From: Noviluteimonas gilva
Lineage (GTDB): Bacteria > Pseudomonadota > Gammaproteobacteria > Xanthomonadales > Xanthomonadaceae
DNA length: 64,000 nucleotides
NCBI RefSeq assembly: GCF_009740395.1
Contig: NZ_WOXT01000002.1
Span: forward strand, 620,001 to 684,000
Direction of reading: 5' to 3'
Positions 43,229 through 51,972 of the stretch are shown piece after piece; the first letter of the stretch is position 1; the number at the start of each line of letters is the position of its first letter. Made by a program: the position numbers and the translations under genes. Under the pieces are notes generated by a model. That model ran no database searches, was not told the DNA's origin, and saw only the letters and a program-made list of their open reading frames with translations.

Positions 43229-43681
43229 TCAGAACCCGCCGTAGCGCGCCATCGCGGCGGCGAGGACGAAGATCACCGCGACCAGGGCCAGTTCCACCCG
43301 CAGCACGGTGCGCAGTTTCGCCAGGTCGGCGGCGGCGGGGACGAACGCCGGTTGCGTGCGTTGTGCCTTGCGCCAGCGCAGGAACTTGACGGTCGGGATG
43401 ATCGACAGCAGGCCGACCAGCACGAACGCGCCCACCTTCGCGTGGAAGTAGGGGTTGTGCAGGTAGAAGTCTTCGCCTTTCACGCCGAGGAAGACGCGGC
43501 TCAGGCCGACGATCAGCAGCAGGCCGGCGCAGGCGCCGTAGCCGCCGTCGAGTTTCGCCAGGCGGTGGATGGCCTCGCTGGTCAGCGGGCCGCGGAGCAG
43601 GACGGCTTCGGCGACGAGCATCGCCACGAGGCCGAACAATAAGAGATGGTGGAGGGCGGCCAGGCCGAGGTCGGTCGCCAT
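43229..43681 (-). CDS. DUF2214 family membrane protein
   Basis: A 150-residue inner-membrane protein with four helices, reading LDGGYGACAGLLLIVGLSRV and NPYFHAKVGAFVLVGLLSI, which fits DUF2214. Function unknown. Its start is four bases from the end of the cysteine dioxygenase gene, so the two are co-transcribed. Confidence 0.75.
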   Translation of the reverse strand: MATDLGLAALHHLLLFGLVAMLVAEAVLLRGPLTSEAIHRLAKLDGGYGACAGLLLIVGLSRVFLGVKGEDFYLHNPYFHAKVGAFVLVGLLSIIPTVKFLRWRKAQRTQPAFVPAAADLAKLRTVLRVELALVAVIFVLAAAMARYGGF

Positions 43682-43685
43682 GCGG

Positions 43686-44300
43686 TCAGGCGGCTTCGTC
43701 GGTCTCGAGGATCGCGCTTTCGCGGACGAACCATTCGTCCTTCACGTTCGCGAACTTCGAGCAGCATTCCATCGGCGCCTTGTAGATGTGCAGCGAGATG
43801 GCGATGCGGTCCGGGCTGGCGTTCTGGATGGTGTGGTACTCGTGCGGCGGGATCAGGCTGCCGGCGCTGCCGGGGCCGGCGTGCATGCCGCCCGCGGCGC
43901 GGAAGCGGAAGCGCTCGCCTTCGCGGCCGAGCAGTTCGTACTGCACGATTTCCAGCTGGCCGTCCCACACGCCTTCGACGCACCACAGGCCGGAGTGGTC
44001 GTGCAGCGGGGTGCCCTGGCCCGGGCCCCACGTCATGCAGACGATGCTGTAGCCGTGTTCGGGGCTGCGATAGAGCTCGCGGCGGGCGTAGTGGTCGGTG
44101 ATCGGCTCATGCACGCAGTCGGGCAGGCGCACGTCGCGGTCGCGGATCAGGCGGCACAGGGCGTCGCGCAGTGCGGCGGTGACCTTGTGTTCGTCGTCCT
44201 GGGCCACGGCTTCGTCGATCGCGGCGATCATCTTGTCGCGGCCGGGGAAGTCGACGTCCGGGCAACAGGCGGTGTCGGTGGCGGCGGGCGACGCGTTCAT
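43686..44300 (-). CDS. Cysteine dioxygenase
   Basis: A 204-residue cupin enzyme oxidising L-cysteine to cysteine sulfinate with non-haem iron. Iron ligands appear as PLHDHSG (His100, His102) and PPHEYHTIQN (His153/156). WCVEGVWDG follows as in bacterial CDO. The N-terminal 60 residues are helical. It sits beside the MetX gene and DUF2214, a cluster of sulfur amino-acid metabolism. Confidence 0.85.
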   Translation of the reverse strand: MNASPAATDTACCPDVDFPGRDKMIAAIDEAVAQDDEHKVTAALRDALCRLIRDRDVRLPDCVHEPITDHYARRELYRSPEHGYSIVCMTWGPGQGTPLHDHSGLWCVEGVWDGQLEIVQYELLGREGERFRFRAAGGMHAGPGSAGSLIPPHEYHTIQNASPDRIAISLHIYKAPMECCSKFANVKDEWFVRESAILETDEAA

Positions 44301-44348
44301 GGGCTGATCCGGGTGGGGCGAGGGGCGGCAATCAAGCGGGGATTGTAA

Positions 44349-45464
44349 CTAGAGCCTTGCGAGGAATTCGCTAACCGCCGGCCCAAAACGCGCGATATCC
44401 ACGAGAAACGCGTCATGGCCCTGCGGCGAGGGCAGGGGCAGGAACTCGGCCTGTGCCCCCGCGGCGCGCAGGCCTTCGGCCACCTGTTCCTGTTGCTGGA
44501 GGGGGAACAGGATGTCGGTCTCCACCCCGATGGCCAACGCGCGTTCGACCGTGATCCGGCCCAGGCCGGCGTCCACGTTGCCGTCTCCGTATTCGGCGAG
44601 ATCGAACCAATCCATCGAACGGCTGAGGTAGAGGTAGCAGTTGGGGTCGAAGCTGCGGACGAAGCGGCGTGCGTGGCCTTCGAGGTAGCTCTCCACCTGG
44701 AACTCCAGGCCGAAGGGTTCGTCGTCGTCGCGGTCGTCCGATTCCAGGCGCACGCGGCCGAAGCGCCCGTCCCATTCCAGTGCGGAGCGGTAGGTGATCA
44801 CGCCCAGCTTGCGTGCCATGCGCATGCCGGCTTCGGGGTAGACGTCATCGTCGTAGTCGCCGTGGTTCCATTTCGGATCCAGGCGGATCGCTTCGCGTTG
44901 CAACGAGCGGATGGCGATCGAGAACGGGAGCGCGCGTGCGCTGCCGGAGATGTTGATGTGCGCGCGTGCGGAGTTCGGATGCAACAGCAAGTACGCGAGG
45001 GCGACCATGCCGCCCATCGAGTTGCCGATGACGCATGCGAGTGAATCGATGCCGAGGCCTTTCACTACTTCGTAGGCGGCGTTCGCGCCGTCCTCCACCG
45101 CGAGTTCGGGAAACGCGAGTCCATACCGTTCGTTGGTGTCGGGGTTCAACGAGGCGGGGCCCGTCGATCCTTTGCAGCTGCCCAACGAGTTGGTGCAGAT
45201 GACGAACCAACGATCGGTGTCGATCGGTTTGCCGGGGCCCACCATGTCTTCCCACCAACCGGGTTCGGCGTTGGCGGCATTCTTCGCGGCGTGTGCGTTC
45301 GGCGACAGGCCCGTGAGGATCAACACGGCGTTGTCGCGCGCGGGGGTGAGGGTGCCCCAGGTTTCGTAGGCCATGCGCGCGTTGCGCAGTTCGCCGCCGC
45401 GTTTCATCGGGAACGGGGAGGGCAGGGCGTGGAAGCGCGTGCCTTGCGGGATGAACTCGGTCAT
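44349..45464 (-). CDS. metX: MetX-family acyltransferase (serine O-succinyltransferase type)
   Basis: A 371-residue alpha/beta hydrolase. Nucleophile Ser149 in IGNSMGGMV, with Asp and His (LPSPQGHDAF) in the C-terminal part. The sequence NSLGSCKGSTGPASLNP differs from LGGCQGTTGP of homoserine O-acetyltransferases and is what I recall from the serine O-succinyltransferases of Xanthomonas and Stenotrophomonas. That enzyme activates serine for cysteine synthesis. It has an unusual structured leader upstream. The substrate call rests on that motif. Confidence 0.8.
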   Translation of the reverse strand: MTEFIPQGTRFHALPSPFPMKRGGELRNARMAYETWGTLTPARDNAVLILTGLSPNAHAAKNAANAEPGWWEDMVGPGKPIDTDRWFVICTNSLGSCKGSTGPASLNPDTNERYGLAFPELAVEDGANAAYEVVKGLGIDSLACVIGNSMGGMVALAYLLLHPNSARAHINISGSARALPFSIAIRSLQREAIRLDPKWNHGDYDDDVYPEAGMRMARKLGVITYRSALEWDGRFGRVRLESDDRDDDEPFGLEFQVESYLEGHARRFVRSFDPNCYLYLSRSMDWFDLAEYGDGNVDAGLGRITVERALAIGVETDILFPLQQQEQVAEGLRAAGAQAEFLPLPSPQGHDAFLVDIARFGPAVSEFLARL

Positions 45465-45470
45465 GGGGTC

Positions 45471-45645
45471 CGTCGGTCCTTGGCGGCGACGTGGGATTTT
45501 ACAGGGCAGGAGCGTCGCTTCGGACCGACGGCGCGCCGCGCGACGTGGTGTGGTGCCCCTGTCGCCCGGCGGGAGCGGCATCCTGCCCACCGACGGGCGA
45601 GCGCGCGGCCATCCATGGCCGCGCTCTGGTGCACCACACCACGTC
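45471..45645 (-). promoter_or_regulatory. Highly structured leader of the MetX gene
   Basis: Four nested or serial stems within 175 bases. A perfect 15-base inverted repeat GACGTGGTGTGGTGC (45542-45556) pairs with 45631-45645 and encloses two inner stems: TCGCCC 45562-45567 with 45595-45600, and GCGCGGCCAT 45603-45612 with 45615-45624. A separate 9-base stem, 45471-45479 with 45532-45540, ends a few bases before the start codon and includes the likely ribosome site. The shape suggests a three-way junction plus a sequestering hairpin. I cannot assign a known riboswitch class. Confidence 0.5.
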
Positions 45646-45696
45646 ACGCGTCTCGCCTCACCGGATGTGCGTGGGCTGCCACTTCGGTTGGAAAGG

Positions 45697-46095
45697 CTAT
45701 CCGCCACCGAATTCTTTGGACAACGACGCCGAGAGTGCAGGAGTCATGACGCACGTCTTGCCCATGAAGCCGTCGTAATAGTCGAAGCGGGATGCCTTCC
45801 AGGTGGTGCGGCCGTCGTTCCCGGTGAAATAGATCAACAGGCGCAGATCCATATCGTTTGGCGAGCGGGGCGACGGCGTACAAGGAATGTCGATGATCGA
45901 GCGCAAGCGCGCGAGTCGCGCTGCATCGTTGATATGGAAGTTGCTGCCGGCCGAGGTGACCATCTTGCTCTCGTCCATGCGCACGATGGATGTAGCTTCG
46001 AATGGTCTGAAATACACATCAGCGGAATCGGGAGGCTGCGCCATACATCCGGAGATGCAGAACACGGCAGCGATCGCTGGAGCGCGTCTGCGCAT
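45697..46095 (-). CDS. Hypothetical lipoprotein
   Basis: A 132-residue protein with lipobox ISGC (Cys17) after a short signal. The mature part contains two cysteines and is probably periplasmic. Family unknown. It ends 50 bases from the MetX leader and follows the zinc-ribbon gene by two bases, so it is the last gene of a three-gene run. Confidence 0.65.
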   Translation of the reverse strand: MRRRAPAIAAVFCISGCMAQPPDSADVYFRPFEATSIVRMDESKMVTSAGSNFHINDAARLARLRSIIDIPCTPSPRSPNDMDLRLLIYFTGNDGRTTWKASRFDYYDGFMGKTCVMTPALSASLSKEFGGG

Positions 46096-46097
46096 TG

Positions 46098-46427
46098 TCA
46101 GGCCGCGCCCATGCGTAGCACGGTTCCGATGACCACCACGTGCGCCAGGATCACGCCGACGATCCACCCCGATTTATGGCGAAATGGAATCGGGCTGCCA
46201 CCAATCAGTGCTTCGGCACTCGCAGCGTTGACAAGCCACCCGTGCGAGCAGGTCGGGCACATCAGGTGGTACTGCTTGTGAAACACCCAACCGAACAGAT
46301 GGTAGAAGTGGCCGTACTGGTACTTGAGGCCCAACGCGAAGTCCTGCTCGCACTCGCAGCGTTCGCAGGCGTGGCGCTCCTGAATGTCGAAGCCAAGGAT
46401 GCGCTCCCCTCTGCCGATCAGAATCAC
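46098..46427 (-). CDS. Zinc-ribbon membrane protein
   Basis: A 109-residue protein with two cysteine pairs (CERCECEQ and CPTCSHGW) around GHFYHLFGWVF and a C-terminal membrane helix (WIVGVILAHVVVIGTVL). GTG 46427 overlaps the stop of the gene before it (GTGA). Function unknown. Confidence 0.65.
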   Translation of the reverse strand: MILIGRGERILGFDIQERHACERCECEQDFALGLKYQYGHFYHLFGWVFHKQYHLMCPTCSHGWLVNAASAEALIGGSPIPFRHKSGWIVGVILAHVVVIGTVLRMGAA

Positions 46428-46606
46428 GGTGTTCCCCTGACGCGGCCGTAATCGCGACCATCGAACTCCCACCGAAGCAATGCCTTCCAGCTGGCGTCGC
46501 CCGAAGCGAAACGCTGAAGGACGTCGGTGGTCACGGCGAGCTCGGTGGGCAGGCGCGCGCCGAACAGCGGCGTATTGAGCAAGTCCCGCAGGAAGCCGAT
46601 CCCCAT
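46424..46606 (-). CDS. Small hypothetical protein
   Basis: A 60-residue soluble protein (MGIGFLRDLLNTPLFGARLP) overlapping the next gene by four bases. ATG 46606 gives the natural start; an earlier one reads through unlikely sequence. No family recognised. Confidence 0.5.
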   Translation of the reverse strand: MGIGFLRDLLNTPLFGARLPTELAVTTDVLQRFASGDASWKALLRWEFDGRDYGRVRGTP

Positions 46607-46742
46607 CGAAGTCCCCGTGTGTTCCCCGCGGGATCCTAGCCTACTTTTCTGGCACCCAAAGAACGCAGGCACGCGCACCAGCTGTTATGTACCTGATCGC
46701 CCGTGGAATACTCTGCGCATCTGCCAGGGAGGGAGGTGGTCG

Positions 46743-47228
46743 ATGGATGCGTTCCGAAGCCACGCAACATGGAGTGCGATCTTGATTGCGTGCGTGACCG
46801 CGGCCTGTGCCAGCGAGCCGTACCGGCCCTTGCCCACACTCGGGGTGTCGGTCCAGGCAGACGCGTTGGACGTCACGATCTACCAGTTGATCGCGACGCC
46901 GGAGCGGTATGACGGCAAGTTGGTATCCGTCATTGCCTTTGGTTATTTCGAGACCGGGTTCGGCAGCGAGAACCGCTGGGCGATTTTCCCGACGCGCGAC
47001 GATATGGAACATGCGACGTGCGCGCTGGTTTACATCGACCTCGCCACGGAGTTGCAGCCTGAAGCCGAGAAGCTCGCGGCGTTCTCGGACAAGTACGTTT
47101 TTGTCAGCGGGGTGTTCGAGGCGTCGCACCCCTTGCCGCCCGACGTGATGCTGGTGAATGAGCCTTGCCCGAATGCAGGCATTCTGCGGCGCGTCTCGTA
47201 CGTCTCGCATTGGGAGTTCGGGGACTAA
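46743..47228 (+). CDS. Hypothetical lipoprotein
   Basis: A 161-residue protein with a lipobox (VTAACAS, Cys23) and a small beta-rich mature domain (LDVTIYQLIATPERYDGKLV) that resembles OB-fold-like secreted domains. GGGAGGTGG lies six to eight bases before ATG 46743. Function unknown. Confidence 0.65.
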   Translation: MDAFRSHATWSAILIACVTAACASEPYRPLPTLGVSVQADALDVTIYQLIATPERYDGKLVSVIAFGYFETGFGSENRWAIFPTRDDMEHATCALVYIDLATELQPEAEKLAAFSDKYVFVSGVFEASHPLPPDVMLVNEPCPNAGILRRVSYVSHWEFGD

Positions 47229-47234
47229 GGTCCC

Positions 47235-47456
47235 TCAATCGAGCAACTGCAGCCTTCCACCGAACGCGACATAGACCGCGTTCGCGACCACTTGCCAGAG
47301 CAGGAAGCCCATCATCCCGCCGAACAAGTTGGCGTAGGGATCCGCCGAGCCCACGCCTTTGTAGACGAAATACCCCACGCCCATGCCGGCGAGGACCACC
47401 ACGAACATCCACCACGTCGCCATGGTCACCTCGTGACCGCAGTTGTCGCACTGCAC
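47235..47456 (-). CDS. Small membrane protein with N-terminal CxxC
   Basis: A 73-residue protein starting MQCDNCGHEV (metal-binding CxxC) followed by two membrane helices. It converges on the lipoprotein gene. Function unknown. Confidence 0.5.
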   Translation of the reverse strand: MQCDNCGHEVTMATWWMFVVVLAGMGVGYFVYKGVGSADPYANLFGGMMGFLLWQVVANAVYVAFGGRLQLLD

Positions 47457-47532
47457 GTCGCCTGTTGCAGCGCGTCTGGCACGCGGCTTCGGCCGGCGCT
47501 ATCGTCGAGCGGCGCACATCAGGGAGTGACGC

Positions 47533-48228
47533 ATGGGCCCGCCGGATCGTGACCGAAAACGCATCGACCGCTTGCCGATGTTGGCGACGGTGCTCGGGTG
47601 CCTGGTCGCCGTCCTCGTGGTCGGTGCGATCGGCATGCTCGCCTGGTCCAAGGGCGTCAACATTCCGCGCGAGCATCCGGGCAACTACTTCCCGTCCGGC
47701 GCGGTGAGCGACTTCGAGCAGGAATGGTTTGGAAAGCATCTGTTCGCGATGGAGGAACCGGTGCTCGGCGCGCCGCGCGCCGACGCTGCGCGGGGTGTGA
47801 GCGAACTGCGCGTGCTGGTGCTGCCGACCTGGGGCCACCCGGCCGCGGTGCGCTACACCTTCGACAAGTCGGCGACGGAGCGGCGCGCGATCAAGTTGTG
47901 CGGCGCCGGTGGTTACGAGCCGGGCGAGATCGGGATCGACGACACCGAGACGCTCGCGCCGGCCGAATCCGCTGCACTCCTGGCGTCCCTCGACGCGAGC
48001 GGCTACTGGTCGATGCCTGCAAAGGACGACGTCTGGGGAACCGATGGATCGGAAGTCATCATCGAAACGGTGCGTGATGGCGAGCGCCGCGTGCGCGTGC
48101 GCTGGACGCCCGAAAACGAAACCGGGCCGCGCGGGCTCGCTGGGTTCGTCGCGTTCTATACCGATGCGTTGAAGCGGGGCGGGGTCGAAACCGGACAGAA
48201 GGTCGTCGACCCTGCGTGCAGATGGTGA
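47533..48228 (+). CDS. Hypothetical membrane-anchored protein
   Basis: A 231-residue protein with one N-terminal helix (LATVLGCLVAVLVVGAIGML) and a soluble, probably periplasmic domain of about 190 residues. Family unknown. It is 25 bases upstream of another small membrane gene. Confidence 0.6.
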   Translation: MGPPDRDRKRIDRLPMLATVLGCLVAVLVVGAIGMLAWSKGVNIPREHPGNYFPSGAVSDFEQEWFGKHLFAMEEPVLGAPRADAARGVSELRVLVLPTWGHPAAVRYTFDKSATERRAIKLCGAGGYEPGEIGIDDTETLAPAESAALLASLDASGYWSMPAKDDVWGTDGSEVIIETVRDGERRVRVRWTPENETGPRGLAGFVAFYTDALKRGGVETGQKVVDPACRW

Positions 48229-48253
48229 GCGAATCGACTTTGATGGGGGTCCG

Positions 48254-48580
48254 ATGAGAGCGTTGAGCAAGCTCGAAGTCCTGCATGGCGGCCTGACGGC
48301 GCTGGCATTGCTCGTTGCGACGATCGCCCTGGGCGGCGTCCCGGCGTTGTTCGAGAAGGCCGGCATCGTGCTGCTTCGTGTCGTCGCCTTCAGCGTGTTG
48401 AGCTGGATCGCCCTCGGGTTCCTGCTGCCGGGCGCGCGGCGCAGTGACAGCCATTGGCGCGCGCCGCTGTCCAACGCGGTGGGGAATCGACTCATGGGCA
48501 TCGCGTTGCGGGCGCCGTTCTATCTGCTGGCGGTCACGCTCGTTGTCGTGGTGATCCTGGGATATCTAAGCGCGCGATAG
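48254..48580 (+). CDS. Small membrane protein
   Basis: A 108-residue protein with three helices (about 13-30, 36-60 and 84-105). No family recognised. It probably shares a transcript with the gene before it. Confidence 0.55.
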   Translation: MRALSKLEVLHGGLTALALLVATIALGGVPALFEKAGIVLLRVVAFSVLSWIALGFLLPGARRSDSHWRAPLSNAVGNRLMGIALRAPFYLLAVTLVVVVILGYLSAR

Positions 48581-48600
48581 CGAGCAGCGCGCACCCACAT

Positions 48601-48714
48601 GCCAATGATCGGCCAGTGCGAAGCTTGCTTCGCACCCCGCAATGAATGCTCGAGCGAAAGCCCCCGATCGAAGCGACCCGCAAGGCGGCGCGCCAATGCG
48701 GGTGGAGCGCTTTA
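48601..48714. repeat. Dispersed repeat, copy 1
   Basis: Begins GCCAATGATCGG, contains the hairpin GTGCGAAGC-TT-GCTTCGCAC (48616-48635), then ATCGAAGCGACCCGCAAGG and CGGCGCGCCAATGCGGGTGG. The second copy at 52398 has the same blocks plus a 62-base insertion. Confidence 0.7.
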
Positions 48715-48724
48715 TCCTGCCGTC

Positions 48725-49618
48725 ATGCGCAAACGTCCTCCCAGCATCGATGGGCTGCCCGCAAGCACGCTGCAATTGCCGCCGGGGCCGTGGTCGACCG
48801 TGTTGGATTGCCTGTGCGAGCGATTCCCGTCGGTGCCGCGCGCGCAATGGTTGGAGCGCATGGCGCGCGGGCGGGTCGTGGACAACGCCGGGACCTGGCT
48901 GACGCCGGAAACGCCGTATCGCCTCGGTCTTGAAGTGCATTACTACCGCGAAGTTCCCGACGAACCGCCGATCCCGTTCGATGAAGTCGTGTTGCATGCC
49001 GACGCCGACTTGCTGGTGGCGGACAAACCGCATTTCCTTCCAGTGACGCCTGCTGGTGTGCATGTCCATGAAACCCTGCTGGGGCGCCTGATCCGCGCAA
49101 CGGGGAACCACGCGTTGGTGCCGCTGCATCGGATCGACCGCGAGACCGCCGGCGTGGTGTTGTTCTCGACCAACCCGCAAACCCGCGCGCGTTACCAGGC
49201 GCTGTTTCCCGCGCGACTGATCGAGAAGAATTACGAAGCAATCGCACCGGCGCTTCCGGACGTCGAATTCCCCTGCATCCGTGCCAGCCGGATCGTCTCC
49301 GGCGAACCGTTCTATCGCATGCAGGAAATCGAAGGCCCGCCGAACAGTGAAACCCGGCTCGATGTCATCGCACGCGGCGATGCGCACTGGCGTTATGCAC
49401 TGACACCCGTCACCGGCCGCACGCACCAGTTGCGCGTGCACATGGCCGCGCTGGGCGCACCCATCGCCAACGATCCGATCTATCCATCGGTGCGCCACCG
49501 CGCGAGAGGCGATTACTCGGCGCCCTTGCAACTGCTGGCCAAGCGGGTTGCCTTCATCGATCCGCTCAGTGGGGTGGAGCGCAGCTTCGCGAGCAGCTTT
49601 GCGCTCCAGGACCAATAG
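48725..49618 (+). CDS. RluA-family pseudouridine synthase
   Basis: A 297-residue enzyme that isomerises uridine to pseudouridine in RNA. Catalytic Asp138 lies in HRIDRETAGV (135-144), and the C-terminal GRTHQLRVHMAALG is the RluA-family motif. The N-terminal part lacks a clear S4 domain. Target RNA unknown. It starts ten bases after the dispersed repeat. Confidence 0.85.
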   Translation: MRKRPPSIDGLPASTLQLPPGPWSTVLDCLCERFPSVPRAQWLERMARGRVVDNAGTWLTPETPYRLGLEVHYYREVPDEPPIPFDEVVLHADADLLVADKPHFLPVTPAGVHVHETLLGRLIRATGNHALVPLHRIDRETAGVVLFSTNPQTRARYQALFPARLIEKNYEAIAPALPDVEFPCIRASRIVSGEPFYRMQEIEGPPNSETRLDVIARGDAHWRYALTPVTGRTHQLRVHMAALGAPIANDPIYPSVRHRARGDYSAPLQLLAKRVAFIDPLSGVERSFASSFALQDQ

Positions 49619-49667
49619 GCCGGTTCGACCGGGGCACCCCGTTGTCCTGACAAACGGAGGCGGAACG

Positions 49668-50057
49668 ATGACCAGCCAACTCAACAGCTTTTGCGTCGCC
49701 CTCGTCGCCTGCATCGTGGCTTCGACCGCAAATGCCGCCAATCCAAGCGTCACGCTTCAGCGCGACCTCTCTCCGGGCGTGCGCCTGCACAGCGTGGATG
49801 GGCAGCGTGTGTGGCCGACGGAGGGCCGAACTGTCGAGCTGTCGCCCGGCGTACACACACTGCAGATCCGCTACGCCTTCGACTTCCAGCGCGACCAGAA
49901 CGGCGGGTTCGTGGCGACCTATGATTTCGAGTGCGAGTTCGCCGGGACAGGGCCTTACACCCTGCGATCCAAGGACAGTCGCATCGTCGAGCGCGTGCCG
50001 ACGATCTGGATCGAGGGCAATGGGCAGGCGCCGAACTGCCGCGTGATTGAAATTTGA
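49668..50057 (+). CDS. Hypothetical secreted protein
   Basis: A 129-residue exported protein with a Sec signal (cleavage near ANA-A) and a beta-rich mature domain (TVELSPGVHTLQIRYAFDF), a shape recalling small carbohydrate- or ligand-binding domains. GGAGGCGG precedes ATG 49668. Family unknown. Confidence 0.65.
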   Translation: MTSQLNSFCVALVACIVASTANAANPSVTLQRDLSPGVRLHSVDGQRVWPTEGRTVELSPGVHTLQIRYAFDFQRDQNGGFVATYDFECEFAGTGPYTLRSKDSRIVERVPTIWIEGNGQAPNCRVIEI

Positions 50058-50069
50058 TTGGCGCCGCGC

Positions 50070-50420
50070 TTACGAATCTTTCATGGGTTTCGCGCTCGCG
50101 CGCCGCTTGTATAGCCTGACCCAGATCAACAGCGCGGCGCCCCACGCGAACAGCACACCACTGGCACCGAGCATCACCAGGGCGGCGTTGTCATTGGCCG
50201 CGACCATCCGCCGCACGTGCTTCATCAGGATGTCGCAATGTTTGGGGATCTGCGCCTGGTACGAATTGTCATGCGGCGCGGTTGCCGAAAGACGCCGGCA
50301 GGTGTGTGCTATCGGCGAACCGAAATGCCCCGATGTCCAGAGCATATCCAACGACCGCGTCCCCAGCAGAACGGCGACAGCCACAAGGATGATTGCAGTC
50401 CATTTCAACTTGCCGATCAT
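50070..50420 (-). CDS. Small membrane protein
   Basis: A 116-residue protein with two helices (about 7-25 and 80-103) enclosing a soluble loop with two cysteines (THTCRRL and PKHCDIL) that could form a periplasmic disulfide. Function unknown. Confidence 0.55.
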   Translation of the reverse strand: MIGKLKWTAIILVAVAVLLGTRSLDMLWTSGHFGSPIAHTCRRLSATAPHDNSYQAQIPKHCDILMKHVRRMVAANDNAALVMLGASGVLFAWGAALLIWVRLYKRRASAKPMKDS

Positions 50421-50588
50421 TCAACGCTCTCGGCGTCGCTCGCCACGAGCATCCAGGACTTCGCGCCCATCCACGCACTCCCCCGAGTTCGGCGGCGCCC
50501 ACGATATCCGGGCCCGCCCGCATTTACATCACCCCGCGCTCGCACCCCGCATGGCGAGCTAGGCGCCTCGCCGCACGCGCGTCCCGCC

Positions 50589-51158
50589 ATGCCGCTGCTC
50601 TTGCTACTACCGCTCGTCGTACTCGTGCTGGTCGCGCTATGGCTCTTGCTGCTGCCGATATCACTCTGGGCGCGCTACGCCGCCGGCCGCGCACGTCGCC
50701 GCGCACAGCACTGGGTGATTCGCGGGAATGCGTGGTTGCTCGCGTTCTCCGTTCCCGTGTTCCTGTTGTCGGCGTGGGTCATATCGCGCTGGATGGATGC
50801 AGCACTGCGCGATGCGTTGCTGGGGTTGTTGCTCGGCATCCTCGCCGGCATCACGAGCCTGTGGCTCACGCGCTTCGAGCGCGACGCGAAGGGACTGATC
50901 TACACGCCCAATCGCTGGCTCGTGCTGGCGATGACGACGCTGGTCGCGCTGCGCATCGCCGCGGGGTTCTGGATGGCGTGGCGGCAAGCAACGGGAGGGG
51001 CCGTGGATGCGCTCGCCGACTGGATCGAAGCGGGCGGTTGGACGGGCGTGGCCGGGATCTTCCTGGGATATGCGCTGGCGTACACATGGGGATTGCGGGC
51101 TCGGTTGTTGCGCGAATCCCCTGATTCAACGTTGCCCGCTAATCCGCGCAAACGGTGA
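50589..51158 (+). CDS. Polytopic membrane protein
   Basis: A 189-residue protein with about five helices. The pattern LIYTPNRWLVLAMTTLVALR resembles DUF1453/CcdC-like proteins, but I am not certain. It overlaps the convergent lipoprotein gene by 20 bases. Confidence 0.55.
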   Translation: MPLLLLLPLVVLVLVALWLLLLPISLWARYAAGRARRRAQHWVIRGNAWLLAFSVPVFLLSAWVISRWMDAALRDALLGLLLGILAGITSLWLTRFERDAKGLIYTPNRWLVLAMTTLVALRIAAGFWMAWRQATGGAVDALADWIEAGGWTGVAGIFLGYALAYTWGLRARLLRESPDSTLPANPRKR

Positions 51159-51495
51159 TCGTCGCGGGCTGCTCCTTCCATCGACCATCGATGCGCTGGA
51201 AGATCCACTTATCGTTACCGCAGCTGTAATCCGGGCGCGTATCGATGCGGCAGAGCAGCAGGCGCTCGTTGGACGCGGAGAACCAGATCTGTGATTGATG
51301 CTTGGTCGGCGGGCGAACGTTGCTGGCGGTCATCAGCGCTTCGCTGTTGTCCGGGGGCGCTTCGAGGGCCGACCAGGTGAACGGCGCGACATCGCAGGCC
51401 TGATGCGATCGCGTCAGGCGCCCCGTGGTGCACGAGGGAAGAAACAACAGGGCCACCATGGGGAGCCAAATCCTGTTCCTTGCGTTCAAGGGCAA
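51139..51495 (-). CDS. Hypothetical lipoprotein
   Basis: A 118-residue protein with the signal NARNRIWLPMVALLFLPSC and lipid Cys22. The start is a TTG (51495 or 51489); the first ATG lies inside the hydrophobic core and would destroy the signal. Three further cysteines lie in the mature part. Family unknown. Confidence 0.5.
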   Translation of the reverse strand: MPLNARNRIWLPMVALLFLPSCTTGRLTRSHQACDVAPFTWSALEAPPDNSEALMTASNVRPPTKHQSQIWFSASNERLLLCRIDTRPDYSCGNDKWIFQRIDGRWKEQPATITVCAD

Positions 51496-51613
51496 CCCCG
51501 GCGCGAAAGTGGCTTGATCCTATGCAAGGCGGGCAGGACTCACAACTCGACGGAGGGTATATTCGGTCGCGCTGGCTTGCGGGGACCGCGCGGCTCGACG
51601 ACAGGGGAACACC

Positions 51614-51967
51614 ATGACATCTGCGCGCAAGCCGCGTTCGCGGCTCACCAACATCGTGATCGCCGCCATCGTCCTGGTGTTGGCGATCCAAGGCGTCGGT
51701 TACGGCTTGGCGTGGTCGGCAAAGACACGCTGCGCGGACGCGCTTTACGCGGAAGTCACGGCGCACAACGTCAGCGGTCTCACGCCTCGCGGTGACCGCG
51801 TTCTGCCAACCCGCGATGCTGTGCAAGCGCAGGTCACGGGCCCATTCGAAGTCACCGTCTGGCTCGCGATGCCGCGCGATCTGCACGCCACGATCTACAC
51901 CAAGCGATTCGTCGTCTGGCCTTGGGGCTTGCGCGCGCGGAAAACGGAAGTGCTTTACCCCGTTTGA
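51614..51967 (+). CDS. Membrane-anchored hypothetical protein
   Basis: A 117-residue protein with one N-terminal helix (LTNIVIAAIVLVLAIQGVGY) and a small soluble domain that is probably periplasmic. Family unknown. Confidence 0.55.
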   Translation: MTSARKPRSRLTNIVIAAIVLVLAIQGVGYGLAWSAKTRCADALYAEVTAHNVSGLTPRGDRVLPTRDAVQAQVTGPFEVTVWLAMPRDLHATIYTKRFVVWPWGLRARKTEVLYPV

Positions 51968-51972
51968 CGGTC

